From: Candidatus Stahliibacteriota bacterium
GTDB taxonomy: Bacteria; Hydrothermota; Tepidihabitantia; B3-TA06
DNA: 9,669 nucleotides
Direction: 5' to 3'
Assembly (NCBI GenBank): GCA_030670165.1
Contig: DAOVCF010000067.1
Coordinates: forward strand, 1 to 9,669
The position numbers and the translations under genes were made by a program. The notes below the pieces were generated by a model that saw only the letters and a program-made list of their open reading frames with translations, did no database searches and was not told the DNA's origin. Positions within the stretch are counted from its first letter, which is position 1, and each line of letters starts with the position of its first letter. Positions 1 to 6,483 of this stretch are shown one piece after another.

Positions 1-247
1 AACACGTGATCAGGGCGTTCGCTCGATCTTCGTAAACATCTTCGGCGGCATCACCCGCTGCGACGACATCGCAACCGGTCTGCTTAAGGCGAGGGAAACC
101 GCCCCACTCACATTACCCGTGGTCGTCAGACTAACAGGAACGAACGAGGACGAAGCCCGCAAGATGCTTGAGGGGACGTCCTTCATCCCTGCGGCGAACA
201 TGGCGGATGGAGCAAAGAAGGCGATCGAAGCTGCTGGAGAAGGCTGA
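1..247 (+). CDS. sucC: Succinyl-CoA ligase (ADP/GDP-forming) beta subunit, C-terminal fragment
   Basis: The gene enters from outside the window; only the last 81 codons are present, read in frame from base 2 to a TGA at 245-247. The fragment contains the beta-subunit C-terminal signature NIFGGITRCDDIA and then PVVVRLTGTNEDEARKML, both hallmarks of the CoA-ligase domain shared by SucC and ATP-citrate lyase. The beta subunit carries the ATP-grasp nucleotide site (outside this window) and pairs with SucD in the cytoplasm to interconvert succinyl-CoA plus NDP and phosphate with succinate, CoA and NTP. Its stop codon overlaps the sucD ATG by one base (TGATG), so the two subunits are very likely translationally coupled. 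No ATG start or nucleotide-specificity loop is visible, so ADP versus GDP preference cannot be read. Confidence 0.93.
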   Translation, partial: TRDQGVRSIFVNIFGGITRCDDIATGLLKARETAPLTLPVVVRLTGTNEDEARKMLEGTSFIPAANMADGAKKAIEAAGEG

Positions 248-1122
248 TGGCGATATTTGTAGACGAGAATACCCGAGTTTTGGTTCAGGGGATAACCGGA
301 CGCGACGGCCTGTTCCACGCCGTGAGTATGCGCGACTACGGCACCAATGTGGCGGGCGGCGTGACCCCTGGCAAGGGCGGGCAGACGGTTGAAGGGTTTG
401 CGGTATTCGATTCCATGCACGAGGCGGTCTCAAAGACCGGGGCCAACACCTCGGTCGTCTTCGTGCCCGAGCGGTTTGCAGCGGACGCGATCATAGAGGC
501 CGCAGACGCCGGGATAAGGCTGATCGTCTGCATCTCGGAAGGGATACCGGTGCTGGATATGCTGCGAATCGTCAGCTATCTTCAAAAGAAAGCTACGAAG
601 CTCATCGGCCCAAACTCCCCGGGCGTGATCTCTCCTGGGAAATCCAAGGTTGGTATCCTGCCAGGCCAGATTTTCAGGGCGGGCAGGGTCGGCGTGGTCT
701 CACGCTCAGGCACCCTTACATACGAGATCGTGAACCACATAACCGCAGCCGGATTAGGTCAGTCAACCTGCGTTGGTATAGGCGGCGATCCGGTTATAGG
801 CTCGAACTTCCTTGACGTTCTTCGATTGTTCCGCTCGGATCCCGGGACCGAAGCGGTAGTCCTGGTAGGCGAGATCGGCGGCTCCGATGAGGAGGAAGCC
901 GCACGTTTCATCAGCCAGGAACTCAGCAAACCGGCGGTGGCTTTTATCGCGGGCCGCACGGCACCCAAAGGCAAACGCATGGGGCATGCCGGTGCCATCA
1001 TCTCAGGTTCCTCGGGCGCCGCGGAAGAGAAGGTAGCCGCCCTCAACGCGGCAGGGATACCGGTGGCCTCCGAGCCTGCCGAGATCGCATCACTCCTGAA
1101 GGAAAGGCTGCATGAAGCTTAA
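247..1122 (+). CDS. sucD: Succinyl-CoA ligase alpha subunit
   Basis: At 291 aa this is the normal SucD length. The N-terminal Rossmann CoA-binding domain shows GITGRDG at residues 15-21 and VTPGKGG at 39-45. The C-terminal ligase domain has SRSGTLTYE (152-160), GIGGDP (177-182), EIGGSDEEEAA (209-219) and the phosphohistidine loop APKGKRMGHAGAI, with the catalytic His at about 247. The conserved GPNCPG segment of E. coli SucD reads GPNSPG here (121-126), so the cysteine of that loop is a serine. The enzyme forms a phosphohistidine intermediate while converting succinyl-CoA to succinate. A purine-rich GGAGAAGG (236-243) precedes the ATG, which overlaps the sucC stop. The 3' end overlaps korD by 11 bp, tying succinyl-CoA use to the Kor enzyme that makes it. 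Confidence 0.97.
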   Translation: MAIFVDENTRVLVQGITGRDGLFHAVSMRDYGTNVAGGVTPGKGGQTVEGFAVFDSMHEAVSKTGANTSVVFVPERFAADAIIEAADAGIRLIVCISEGIPVLDMLRIVSYLQKKATKLIGPNSPGVISPGKSKVGILPGQIFRAGRVGVVSRSGTLTYEIVNHITAAGLGQSTCVGIGGDPVIGSNFLDVLRLFRSDPGTEAVVLVGEIGGSDEEEAARFISQELSKPAVAFIAGRTAPKGKRMGHAGAIISGSSGAAEEKVAALNAAGIPVASEPAEIASLLKERLHEA

Positions 1123-1363
1123 ACGTAAGGCATTCCCCGTAACAACGATAGAGGAACCCAAGGGCTTCATCCATATTTACCCGGATCTCTGCAAGGGCTG
1201 CGAGTTGTGCGTGGTTCTCTGTCCGAAGGATATACTGGCGTTGGGCGACGATCTCAAGGTTCACGTCGTTAACCCCACCGACTGCATCGCCTGTTATCTA
1301 TGCGAGTGGCACTGTCCTGACTTTGCGATCTTTATCGAGAAGAAGGAGCAGAAGGAATCATGA
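1112..1363 (+). CDS. korD: 2-oxoacid:ferredoxin oxidoreductase delta subunit (2x[4Fe-4S] ferredoxin)
   Basis: This 83-aa protein carries two CxxCxxCxxxCP motifs, with cysteines at 27, 30, 33, 37 and at 58, 61, 64, 68. It should bind two [4Fe-4S] clusters in a bacterial-type ferredoxin fold. In four-subunit 2-oxoacid:ferredoxin oxidoreductases this small subunit relays electrons from the TPP-bearing beta subunit to external ferredoxin. The start at 1112 overlaps the sucD end by 11 bp and has a good AGGAAAGG site just upstream (1099-1106). Its stop forms an ATGA four-base overlap with korA. The order delta-alpha-beta-gamma matches KorDABC operons, which is the main reason to call it KorD and not a free ferredoxin. 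Confidence 0.93.
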   Translation: MKLKRKAFPVTTIEEPKGFIHIYPDLCKGCELCVVLCPKDILALGDDLKVHVVNPTDCIACYLCEWHCPDFAIFIEKKEQKES

Positions 1364-2457
1364 GGAGACTGGTTTCAGGTAACGAGGCCTGTGCCGAGGC
1401 TGCGCTTCGTGCGGGTATCCGGTTCTTCGGCGGGTATCCTATAACCCCTTCAACCGAGATCGCGGAGCTCATGGCCGAGGAGCTTCCTCGAGTGGGCGGT
1501 GTGTTCATGCAGATGGAGGACGAGATTGCCTCGATCATGGCGATCGTAGGTGCGTCCGCCGCTGGTGTTCCTTCGATGACCGCAACCTCCGGTCCCGGGT
1601 TTTCACTCATGCAGGAGGGCATAGGCTATGCGGCGATGACCGAGATTCCTGTGGTAGTGGTTGACGTGATGCGCGGCGGCCCGGCCACTGGCCTGCCCAC
1701 CAAGGGATCGCAGGGTGACCTTCAGCAGGCACGCTGGGGAACGCACGGCGATCACCCGGTGGTGGTATTTGCTCCGAGAGGGGTGGAGGAAACATTCGCG
1801 CTTACCTTGAGGGCGGTTGATGTATCAGAGAGGCTGCGGGTACCGGTAATCCTTTTGACGGACGAGTTCATCGGCCACATGCGAGAGATCGTGTCCTTCC
1901 CATCAAGGGTAGAGGTTTATCACAGACAGAGGCCCCGTGTTGCTTCCTCGGAATACGTCCACTACGCCGAGGAGAACAACTACAACGCGCCTTATGCGAG
2001 TTACGGGGGGGGCTACGCAATCCATCTTACCGGCCTTACCCACCGCGCCGACGGCTTTCCCATAAACGACGCACCCACTATCCGCTGGAACAACGAAAGG
2101 CTTCGGGCAAAGATAGAAGATAATCTCGCCTACCTTGAGGACAACTACATTGATGACGATCCCGACGCCGACACCCTGATAGTGGCCGTCGGTTCGTCTG
2201 CTCGCAGCGCCTACGAGGCGAAGCTTTTGACCGATAAGCCGTTGGCCTACATCCGGCTTTTGACACTCTGGCCTTTCCCGGACGCAACTATCCACAGGCT
2301 TGCACGAGGTCGCAAGAGGGTTGTAGTCCCAGAGATGAACGACGGTCAGCTATGCCGCGAGGTCCAGCGCTGCCTCTCGGGCGATACCGAGCTTGTTTCA
2401 GTTACACGCAACGACGGCTCGATGCTAACCCCTCAAGAGGTTCTGGAGGTGCTTTGA
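1360..2457 (+). CDS. korA: 2-oxoglutarate:ferredoxin oxidoreductase alpha subunit
   Basis: This 365-aa protein is an alpha subunit without a fused gamma domain, consistent with the separate korC downstream. The pyrimidine-binding TPP domain begins with GGYPITPSTEIAE (24-36), a motif typical of the family. MEDEIASIMAIVGASAAG follows at 52-69, then TSGPGFSLMQEG (76-87) and the substrate-side loop RGGPATGLPTKGSQGDL (105-121). The C-terminal transketolase-C-like domain has VAVGSSARSAYEA and VVVPEMNDGQL. It acts in the cytoplasm with KorB, KorC and KorD: 2-oxoglutarate + CoA + oxidised ferredoxin gives succinyl-CoA + CO2 + reduced ferredoxin, reversible in reductive-TCA organisms. ATGA overlap with korD and a one-base TGATG overlap with korB. 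The neighbouring sucCD makes 2-oxoglutarate the likely substrate over pyruvate or branched-chain 2-oxoacids, but that is inference. Confidence 0.93.
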   Translation: MRRLVSGNEACAEAALRAGIRFFGGYPITPSTEIAELMAEELPRVGGVFMQMEDEIASIMAIVGASAAGVPSMTATSGPGFSLMQEGIGYAAMTEIPVVVVDVMRGGPATGLPTKGSQGDLQQARWGTHGDHPVVVFAPRGVEETFALTLRAVDVSERLRVPVILLTDEFIGHMREIVSFPSRVEVYHRQRPRVASSEYVHYAEENNYNAPYASYGGGYAIHLTGLTHRADGFPINDAPTIRWNNERLRAKIEDNLAYLEDNYIDDDPDADTLIVAVGSSARSAYEAKLLTDKPLAYIRLLTLWPFPDATIHRLARGRKRVVVPEMNDGQLCREVQRCLSGDTELVSVTRNDGSMLTPQEVLEVL

Positions 2458-3314
2458 TGGCTTCTGCTAAAGCATCCGGAAAGAAGCATTCCTTCACGCC
2501 CATGGTTCATACCTACCTGAGGATGGATAACCGGTTTCCCCACGTATGGTGTCCCGGCTGCGGGATAGGGATACTGTTCGCAGCGCTTATTCATGCGCTC
2601 CACGAACTTAATATCCCCAAGGATAAGATCCTTCTGGCTTCAGGTATCGGGTGCACATCCCGCATGCCGGGTTATCTTGATACGGATACCTTCCATGTGC
2701 TGCACGGAAGGGCTCTGGCAGCGGCAACCGGAGTAAAGCTTGCGCGTCCGGACATGGAGGTGATCGTAGTGGGCGGGGACGGCGACATGCTTGCCATAGG
2801 TGGCAATCACTTCATCCATGCGGCACGGCGCAACATAGGAATAACGTGCATTGTGCTTAACAACTACAACTATGCGATGACCGGTGGACAGCAGTCGCCC
2901 ACCACCCCGCGGGATATGTTCGCTACCACCGCCCCTTATGGGACCATTGATGATCCTGCCGATGCCTGCTCGCTTGCCGAGGCTTCGGGTGCCGCTTTTG
3001 TCGCAAGAACCACTACCTATAATTTCGTCCAGCTTAAGCGCTTCGTCAAGACCGCACTTTCGCGCAAGGGTTTTAGACTTATCGAGGTGGTGGCACAATG
3101 CCCCACGATCTTTGGGCGCTTGAACAGGATGCCTGCAACCAAGGATCTTATAACCTGGATCAAAGGCCATACCGTAACGCTGGAGGCGGCGAAGAAAATG
3201 GATGCGGACGAGCTTCGGGACAAGATCGTTACCGGGGTGTTTGTGGACCGCGAGGTAGAGGAATACAGCGACCGTTACGCTCGCCTGATCAAGAAGGTTC
3301 GCAATGCGCACTGA
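2457..3314 (+). CDS. korB: 2-oxoglutarate:ferredoxin oxidoreductase beta subunit (TPP-binding)
   Basis: The chosen start is the ATG at 2457 (285 aa). It overlaps the korA TGA, has GGAGGT at 2445-2450, and gives the normal KorB length. An in-frame ATG at 2352 would add 35 unrelated residues inside korA. Motifs in order: WCPGCGIG (31-38), GIGCTSR (63-69), HGRALAAATG (83-92), then the TPP/Mg site GGDGDMLAIGGNHF (106-119) and NNYNYAMTGGQQSPTT (135-150). Cysteines 32, 35, 66 and 215 are placed to hold the single [4Fe-4S] cluster near TPP. GGNHFIHAARRN and TGGQ-SPTTP are characteristic of KorB rather than the larger pyruvate enzymes. The subunit decarboxylates the 2-oxoacid and passes electrons through its cluster to KorD. 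The 3' end overlaps korC by 11 bp. Confidence 0.94.
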   Translation: MASAKASGKKHSFTPMVHTYLRMDNRFPHVWCPGCGIGILFAALIHALHELNIPKDKILLASGIGCTSRMPGYLDTDTFHVLHGRALAAATGVKLARPDMEVIVVGGDGDMLAIGGNHFIHAARRNIGITCIVLNNYNYAMTGGQQSPTTPRDMFATTAPYGTIDDPADACSLAEASGAAFVARTTTYNFVQLKRFVKTALSRKGFRLIEVVAQCPTIFGRLNRMPATKDLITWIKGHTVTLEAAKKMDADELRDKIVTGVFVDREVEEYSDRYARLIKKVRNAH

Positions 3315-3849
3315 GATAAGACTTTCCGGAAGAGGGGGGCAGGGACTTATCCTGGCAGGGATAGTTCTTGCGGAGGCGTGCGGGGTATACGAGGACAAAC
3401 AGGTTGTCCAGACCCAGAGTTATGGTCCGGAGGCGCGAGGCGGTGCTTCAAGGGCAGAGGTTATCATCTCCGATGGCCAGATACGTTATCCGCAGGCTTA
3501 CGATCCTGATATTTTGGTTGCACTCTCCCAGCCCGCCTTTGATCGCTTCGCCCCGAAGATCAAGAAGAGCGGGCTGATCTTTGCCGACTCCTTCTATGTC
3601 CATACCGATCGGAAGGATGTGGTGCTTATGCCCTTTTCCGAAACCGCACGCAACGAGATCGGCCGGGAGGTGGTGACAAACGTGGTGATGCTTGGTGCAC
3701 TTTCCGCCGTCACGGACATCGTTAAGCTTGAATCGCTAAAAAAGGCTCTAAAGCACCGTGTGCGCAGCGCATTCCTGGACCTTAACCTGCGAGCGGTGGA
3801 TGCAGGTTACAAGCTGGGCAAAGAGATATGGAAAAAACGCTCCTCCTGA
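3304..3849 (+). CDS. korC: 2-oxoglutarate:ferredoxin oxidoreductase gamma subunit
   Basis: This 181-aa protein belongs to the POR/KOR gamma family. It has the opening glycine-rich GRGGQGLILAG (9-19), the family signature QSYGPEARGGASRAEVI (38-54), DILVALSQPAFDRF (69-82), and the later segment TNVVMLGALSA. The gamma subunit is thought to help bind CoA and stabilise the alpha-beta core; it has no iron-sulfur cluster, and none of the usual cysteine motifs are seen. The start overlaps korB by 11 bp and the end overlaps ndk by 22 bp, so it lies inside one overlapping transcription unit. Indolepyruvate or pyruvate oxidoreductase gamma subunits look similar; the operon setting supports Kor. Confidence 0.92.
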   Translation: MRTEIRLSGRGGQGLILAGIVLAEACGVYEDKQVVQTQSYGPEARGGASRAEVIISDGQIRYPQAYDPDILVALSQPAFDRFAPKIKKSGLIFADSFYVHTDRKDVVLMPFSETARNEIGREVVTNVVMLGALSAVTDIVKLESLKKALKHRVRSAFLDLNLRAVDAGYKLGKEIWKKRSS

Positions 3850-4244
3850 TCAAGCCTGACGTTGTCGCCCGGAATAAAACCGGAGAGATACTGGCTCGAG
3901 TGGAGAAAGAGGGTTTTGCGATCCTTGGCCTCAAACACCTTTTGCTTTCCCCCCAGGAGGCTGAGCTTTTCTACGGTATCCACAGGGGCAAGGAGTTCTT
4001 TGAGGAGCTCATAGCGTTCATCACCTCCGGACCTGTCATCGTCTGTTGTTTGGGTCGTGAGAATGCTGTGCGCTACCTGCAAGAGATCGTTGGGGATACT
4101 AATCCCTCTGAGGCCAAGCCGGGCACCCTGCGTGCAATCTACGGTACCGATATGCACCGCAACGGCGTGCACATCGCAAGTCCTGACGAGAACCCATCGC
4201 GTGAGGTGCACTTCTTCTTCTCCACTCGCGAGCTTTGCTCCTGA
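3828..4244 (+). CDS. ndk: Nucleoside-diphosphate kinase, divergent active site
   Basis: This 138-aa protein has normal Ndk length and order: LLIKPD near the N-terminus (Lys9), FFEELIAFITSGPV (57-70), GDTNPSEAKPGTLR (89-102) and the catalytic segment YGTDMHRNGVH, with His115 as the expected phosphohistidine. It transfers the gamma phosphate between NTPs and NDPs in the cytoplasm. Conserved Lys9, Tyr49, Thr91, Arg102, Asn112, His115 and Glu126 are all present. However, the near-invariant HGSDS after the histidine reads HIASP. The arginine equivalent to Arg88 of human enzymes appears to be Gln85, if my by-eye alignment is right. It overlaps korC by 22 bp and follows sucCD-kor, so it may redistribute the phosphate of SucCD-made NTP. 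Only a weak purine-rich site (AAAGAGA) precedes the ATG, so translation is probably coupled to korC. Confidence 0.9.
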   Translation: MEKTLLLIKPDVVARNKTGEILARVEKEGFAILGLKHLLLSPQEAELFYGIHRGKEFFEELIAFITSGPVIVCCLGRENAVRYLQEIVGDTNPSEAKPGTLRAIYGTDMHRNGVHIASPDENPSREVHFFFSTRELCS

Positions 4245-4257
4245 AAGGAGGGCTTTT

Positions 4258-4710
4258 GTGTCTCAAAAACTCCTGAAGTCTTGGCCGCTTTACCTTGTGG
4301 TTTTGATTCTGGCGGTCTACTGCGAACCCATCCTGACCGACGCATACGAACCTAACGATACCTTTGAGGACGCGGCACTTATCTCCCTGGGGACAATCAC
4401 AGCAACCATAGAACCAGCCGAGGACGAGGATTATTACAGGGTTAGCATCGCGGGTGAGGACTCGCTTGTGCTCATCTATCGGTTGACGGTTCCTTCCGTG
4501 TTGATGCCTGAGATTACCTTCTACGGCTCCACGCAGAAATTTCTGGGTAGAAATCGCGCGGATGCCGCCGGAGACACTGTCCAGGACTCACTGAGGGTTG
4601 CACCTGGCGAGGTTTTTGTGAGGATTCGTTCCTTCAACTACGAGGCGTCGGAGGCAAGCTACGCCTTGACTCTTTCGACGTCAGCGCCAGTGGCAGCGGC
4701 TACAGATTGA
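4258..4710 (+). CDS. Secreted single PPC-domain protein, function unknown
   Basis: I chose the GTG at 4258 (150 aa) because AAAGGAGG lies at 4244-4251 and the protein then begins with a clear signal sequence; an in-frame ATG at 4057 would run through ndk. Residues 1-22 hold a lysine-rich start followed by a hydrophobic stretch (WPLYLVVLILAV). Cleavage may come near TDA at about 27-29. A cysteine at 22 is present but AVYC is not a good lipobox. The mature part starts YEPNDTFEDAALISLG and continues DEDYYRVSIAG. This is the signature of bacterial pre-peptidase C-terminal (PPC) beta-sandwich domains, which usually sit on secreted peptidases. Here the domain stands alone with no enzyme attached. 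It should be exported to the periplasm or outside. It begins 13 bases after ndk stops and is probably the last gene of the same operon. Confidence 0.72.
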   Translation: MSQKLLKSWPLYLVVLILAVYCEPILTDAYEPNDTFEDAALISLGTITATIEPAEDEDYYRVSIAGEDSLVLIYRLTVPSVLMPEITFYGSTQKFLGRNRADAAGDTVQDSLRVAPGEVFVRIRSFNYEASEASYALTLSTSAPVAAATD

Positions 4711-4730
4711 GCCGTTCTCGGTTCATCTTT
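4709..4730 (+). terminator. Possible terminator of the sucCD-kor-ndk unit
   Basis: GAGCCG (4709-4714), loop TTCT, CGGTTC (4719-4724) forms a six-pair stem including one G-T pair, followed by ATCTTT. It overlaps the stop codon of the PPC gene and lies between convergent genes, the right place for a terminator. The T-tract is short and interrupted, so this is a weak call. The rest of the 61-base gap shows nothing else clear. Confidence 0.33.
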
Positions 4731-4771
4731 CGTGACATTCCCCTCGCTATAGAGAATCCCAGCTGTGAGGT

Positions 4772-5692
4772 TTATCTAAGTATTTTATTTAGGGCAAGGT
4801 GAGCTACGATCGAGATGCCAGCTCCCAGCCAGAGCAGTGCCCTCAGGATCACTCCAGGGTGCTTGTGTTTAACGAGGTAGCGGTAGGCCCCCTTGTAGTG
4901 GTGCATCTTGACGTACGTTCGATCTATTCCCTGAATGTTTTCGCCGACATGATGCAAGGCTACCTTGTAGGGAACGAACCACGTTTCCCAGCCTGAATCC
5001 GCCGCACGTTTGCATAAGTCCGTATCCTCCACATAGAAAAAGAAACCTTCGTCAAAGCCACCCAGCTCGCTAAACACCTGCTTGCGGACAAACATGAACA
5101 TACCTGTACATACATCTATGCGCTGGGGCATGGTCATATCGAGGTCTTGATACATGTAGCGCCGACTCCAACGTGCCTGGGGGAAAAGCCTCCTCAGCGG
5201 TGTACGACGCCCGAAAAGGAAGCTTAAGTAACCTGGGAAGCGGCGAAGGGTTTCCTGCAGCCTTCCGTCAGGGTAGGTTACCTTCCCGGTGGCGATACCG
5301 CGCCGCTTATCCGCCAGCAAGAACTCCAGGGTCCTACGATAGCCCTTCTCGATTACCTCCGCATCCTGGTTGAGGAAGAGGATGATTTCTCCCTTCGCGA
5401 GTTCCGCCCCGCGATTGCAGCCGAAGGCAAAACCTGTGTTGCGTCCCAGGAAGATGAGGCGTGCGTGCGGGAAATCCTTCTTTGCTTTCTCTACGCTGCC
5501 GTCATTTGAACCGTTGTCCACCACGATGACCTCTGTTCCCTTGCAAGGGATTGACGCGAGACATCGCTCAAGCAACTTGCCTGGGTTATATGCAGGGATC
5601 ACAACCGAGACCAAGGGAAGATCCTTTACCGAACACCTGGAGCGGAGGATTTGTTTTTTCCCCTCGGCTTGCATTCTGCGGGAGGTGACCAA
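4772..5692 (-). CDS. GT2 family glycosyltransferase, rhamnosyltransferase-like
   Basis: This 306-aa protein is a GT-A fold family 2 glycosyltransferase. Seen in order: VSVVIPAYN (28-36), VIVVDNGSNDGS (55-66), LGRNTGFAFGCNRGAELAKG (82-101), the metal/sugar-nucleotide site FLNQDAEV (106-113), and GGFDEGFFFYVEDTDLCKRA (211-230) with Glu222-Asp223 as likely catalytic acceptor-side residues. NTGFAFGCNRG and the ED-TDLC motif resemble rhamnosyl- and related transferases of cell-surface polysaccharide synthesis. A hydrophobic C-terminus (282-302) could anchor it to the inner face of the membrane. The start is a TTG at 5692 with GGAGGT at 5702-5707; an ATG seven codons in (5674) lacks a ribosome site. 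It begins 7 bases after the upstream glycosyltransferase stops, so the two form an operon. The donor and acceptor sugars cannot be told. Confidence 0.85.
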   Translation of the reverse strand: MVTSRRMQAEGKKQILRSRCSVKDLPLVSVVIPAYNPGKLLERCLASIPCKGTEVIVVDNGSNDGSVEKAKKDFPHARLIFLGRNTGFAFGCNRGAELAKGEIILFLNQDAEVIEKGYRRTLEFLLADKRRGIATGKVTYPDGRLQETLRRFPGYLSFLFGRRTPLRRLFPQARWSRRYMYQDLDMTMPQRIDVCTGMFMFVRKQVFSELGGFDEGFFFYVEDTDLCKRAADSGWETWFVPYKVALHHVGENIQGIDRTYVKMHHYKGAYRYLVKHKHPGVILRALLWLGAGISIVAHLALNKILR

Positions 5693-5699
5693 AGAGGCT

Positions 5700-6437
5700 C
5701 TACCTCCAGAACCTCAGCTTAGGAACAAGGAAAAGTGCCTGCCAGATGATTTGGTGATTGAGTTTTGAAACCCCTATACGGCGGTCACGAAAGGTGATTG
5801 GTATTTCCCTTACGCGGAAGCCTGCACTCCAGACTCGGAAGTCAACCTCAATCTGGAATCCGTATCCATCGGTGTGGATTCTACTTAGGTCGATGTGGCG
5901 GAATACCTCGGTGCGGTAGCACTTGAAACCGGCTGTCATATCCTTTATGGGTGCGCCCGTGCCGAAGCGGGCGTAGATGTTGGCATAGTGGGACAGCAGC
6001 ATCCTTTTAGGCGGCCAGTCTACAACCGCTCCGCCGGAGACATAACGAGAGCCTATCACCAGATCGGCGCCCTTCTTCAGCTCGGTCACGAAACGCGGCA
6101 GATCGCTAGGATCATGCGAGAAGTCGGCGTCCATCTCGAACGCGTAGTCGTAGCCGCGCTCAAGTGCCCAACCGAATCCCAGGATGTATGCCGTACCCAA
6201 ACCCAGCTTGCTCTCGCGCTCCAGCAGGTGAAGCCTGGAGTCGTTCCTCATCTTTTTCTTCACCACCTCAGCCGTACCGTCAGGTGACGCATCGTCGATA
6301 ACCAGTACATCCGCCTGGGGCAGATTCTCGTGCACCGCATCTATTATTCCGTAGCGTGAAGGATCGCGCCTGCCGCCTGAGCGTGAAACTATGTTCTCCC
6401 GCTCATCATAGGTAGGGATAATTACCACGCCCTTCAT
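5700..6437 (-). CDS. Polyprenyl-phosphate mannosyltransferase (DPM1-like GT2)
   Basis: This 245-aa protein matches dolichol/polyprenol-phosphate mannose synthases: VVIIPTYDEREN (4-15), VLVIDDASPDGTAEVV (44-59), the catalytic EMDADFSHDP (101-110, DAD at 103-105), LVIGSRYVSGG (126-136), KDMTAGFKCYR (165-175) and DGYGFQIEV (190-198). These enzymes load a sugar, usually mannose from GDP-mannose, onto a polyprenyl phosphate at the inner membrane face. There is no C-terminal GtrA-like membrane domain; the protein ends shortly after the catalytic domain. Residues 17-29 (between EREN-I and YGIIDAV) exceed the family spacing by about a dozen residues; a 27-bp stretch flanked by 8-bp direct repeats accounts for nine of them. 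The gene is first in the minus-strand operon. Its ATG has no ribosome site and lies 5 bases after a consensus -10 box. Confidence 0.88.
   Translation of the reverse strand: MKGVVIIPTYDERENIVSRSGGRRDPSRYGIIDAVHENLPQADVLVIDDASPDGTAEVVKKKMRNDSRLHLLERESKLGLGTAYILGFGWALERGYDYAFEMDADFSHDPSDLPRFVTELKKGADLVIGSRYVSGGAVVDWPPKRMLLSHYANIYARFGTGAPIKDMTAGFKCYRTEVFRHIDLSRIHTDGYGFQIEVDFRVWSAGFRVREIPITFRDRRIGVSKLNHQIIWQALFLVPKLRFWR
5702..5707 (-). promoter_or_regulatory. Ribosome binding site deciding the TTG start of the GT2 gene
   Basis: On the minus strand GGAGGT lies 9 bases before TTG (5692-5690). It is embedded in the last codons of the upstream glycosyltransferase gene. The next in-frame ATG has no such site, which favours the TTG. 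Confidence 0.6.
6353..6387. repeat. 8-bp direct repeats flanking a 9-codon insertion
   Basis: AGCGTGAA occurs at 6353-6360 and again at 6380-6387, exactly 27 bases apart. On the coding strand the copies encode V-S-R-S and P-S-R-Y at residues 17-20 and 26-29. Removing one repeat plus the intervening 19 bases keeps the frame and restores most of the normal family spacing. Confidence 0.6.
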
Positions 6438-6442
6438 ACGCT

Positions 6443-6471
6443 ATTATATTCGAATGGGATGCTTTTGTCAA
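6443..6471 (-). promoter_or_regulatory. Perfect consensus sigma-70 promoter for the glycosyltransferase operon
   Basis: On the minus strand TTGACA (6471-6466), a 17-base spacer and TATAAT (6448-6443) match the sigma-70 consensus at all twelve positions with ideal spacing. The ATG of the mannosyltransferase follows after AGCGT, so the predicted transcript starts at or within a base of the A at 6437. That would give a leaderless mRNA. Confidence 0.8.
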
Positions 6472-6483
6472 TTCTCAATACCC

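Noticed and set aside
2352..2456. 35-residue extension of KorB from an ATG at 2352
   Set aside because: It runs inside the korA coding region and has no counterpart in the family; the ATG at 2457 has GGAGGT and the one-base overlap typical of this operon.
2640..3398. A 252-codon open frame on the minus strand across korB and korC
   Set aside because: It lies antisense to well-supported Kor subunits, its translation shows no family motif, and its start has no supporting context.
4057..4257. 67-residue extension of the PPC protein from an ATG inside ndk
   Set aside because: It would bury the signal sequence. The GTG at 4258 has a near-perfect ribosome site and starts directly before the signal sequence.
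4772..6437. Horizontally acquired polysaccharide island
   Set aside because: Only two housekeeping-type glycosyltransferases are present. There is no clear composition shift, mobile element or boundary repeat.
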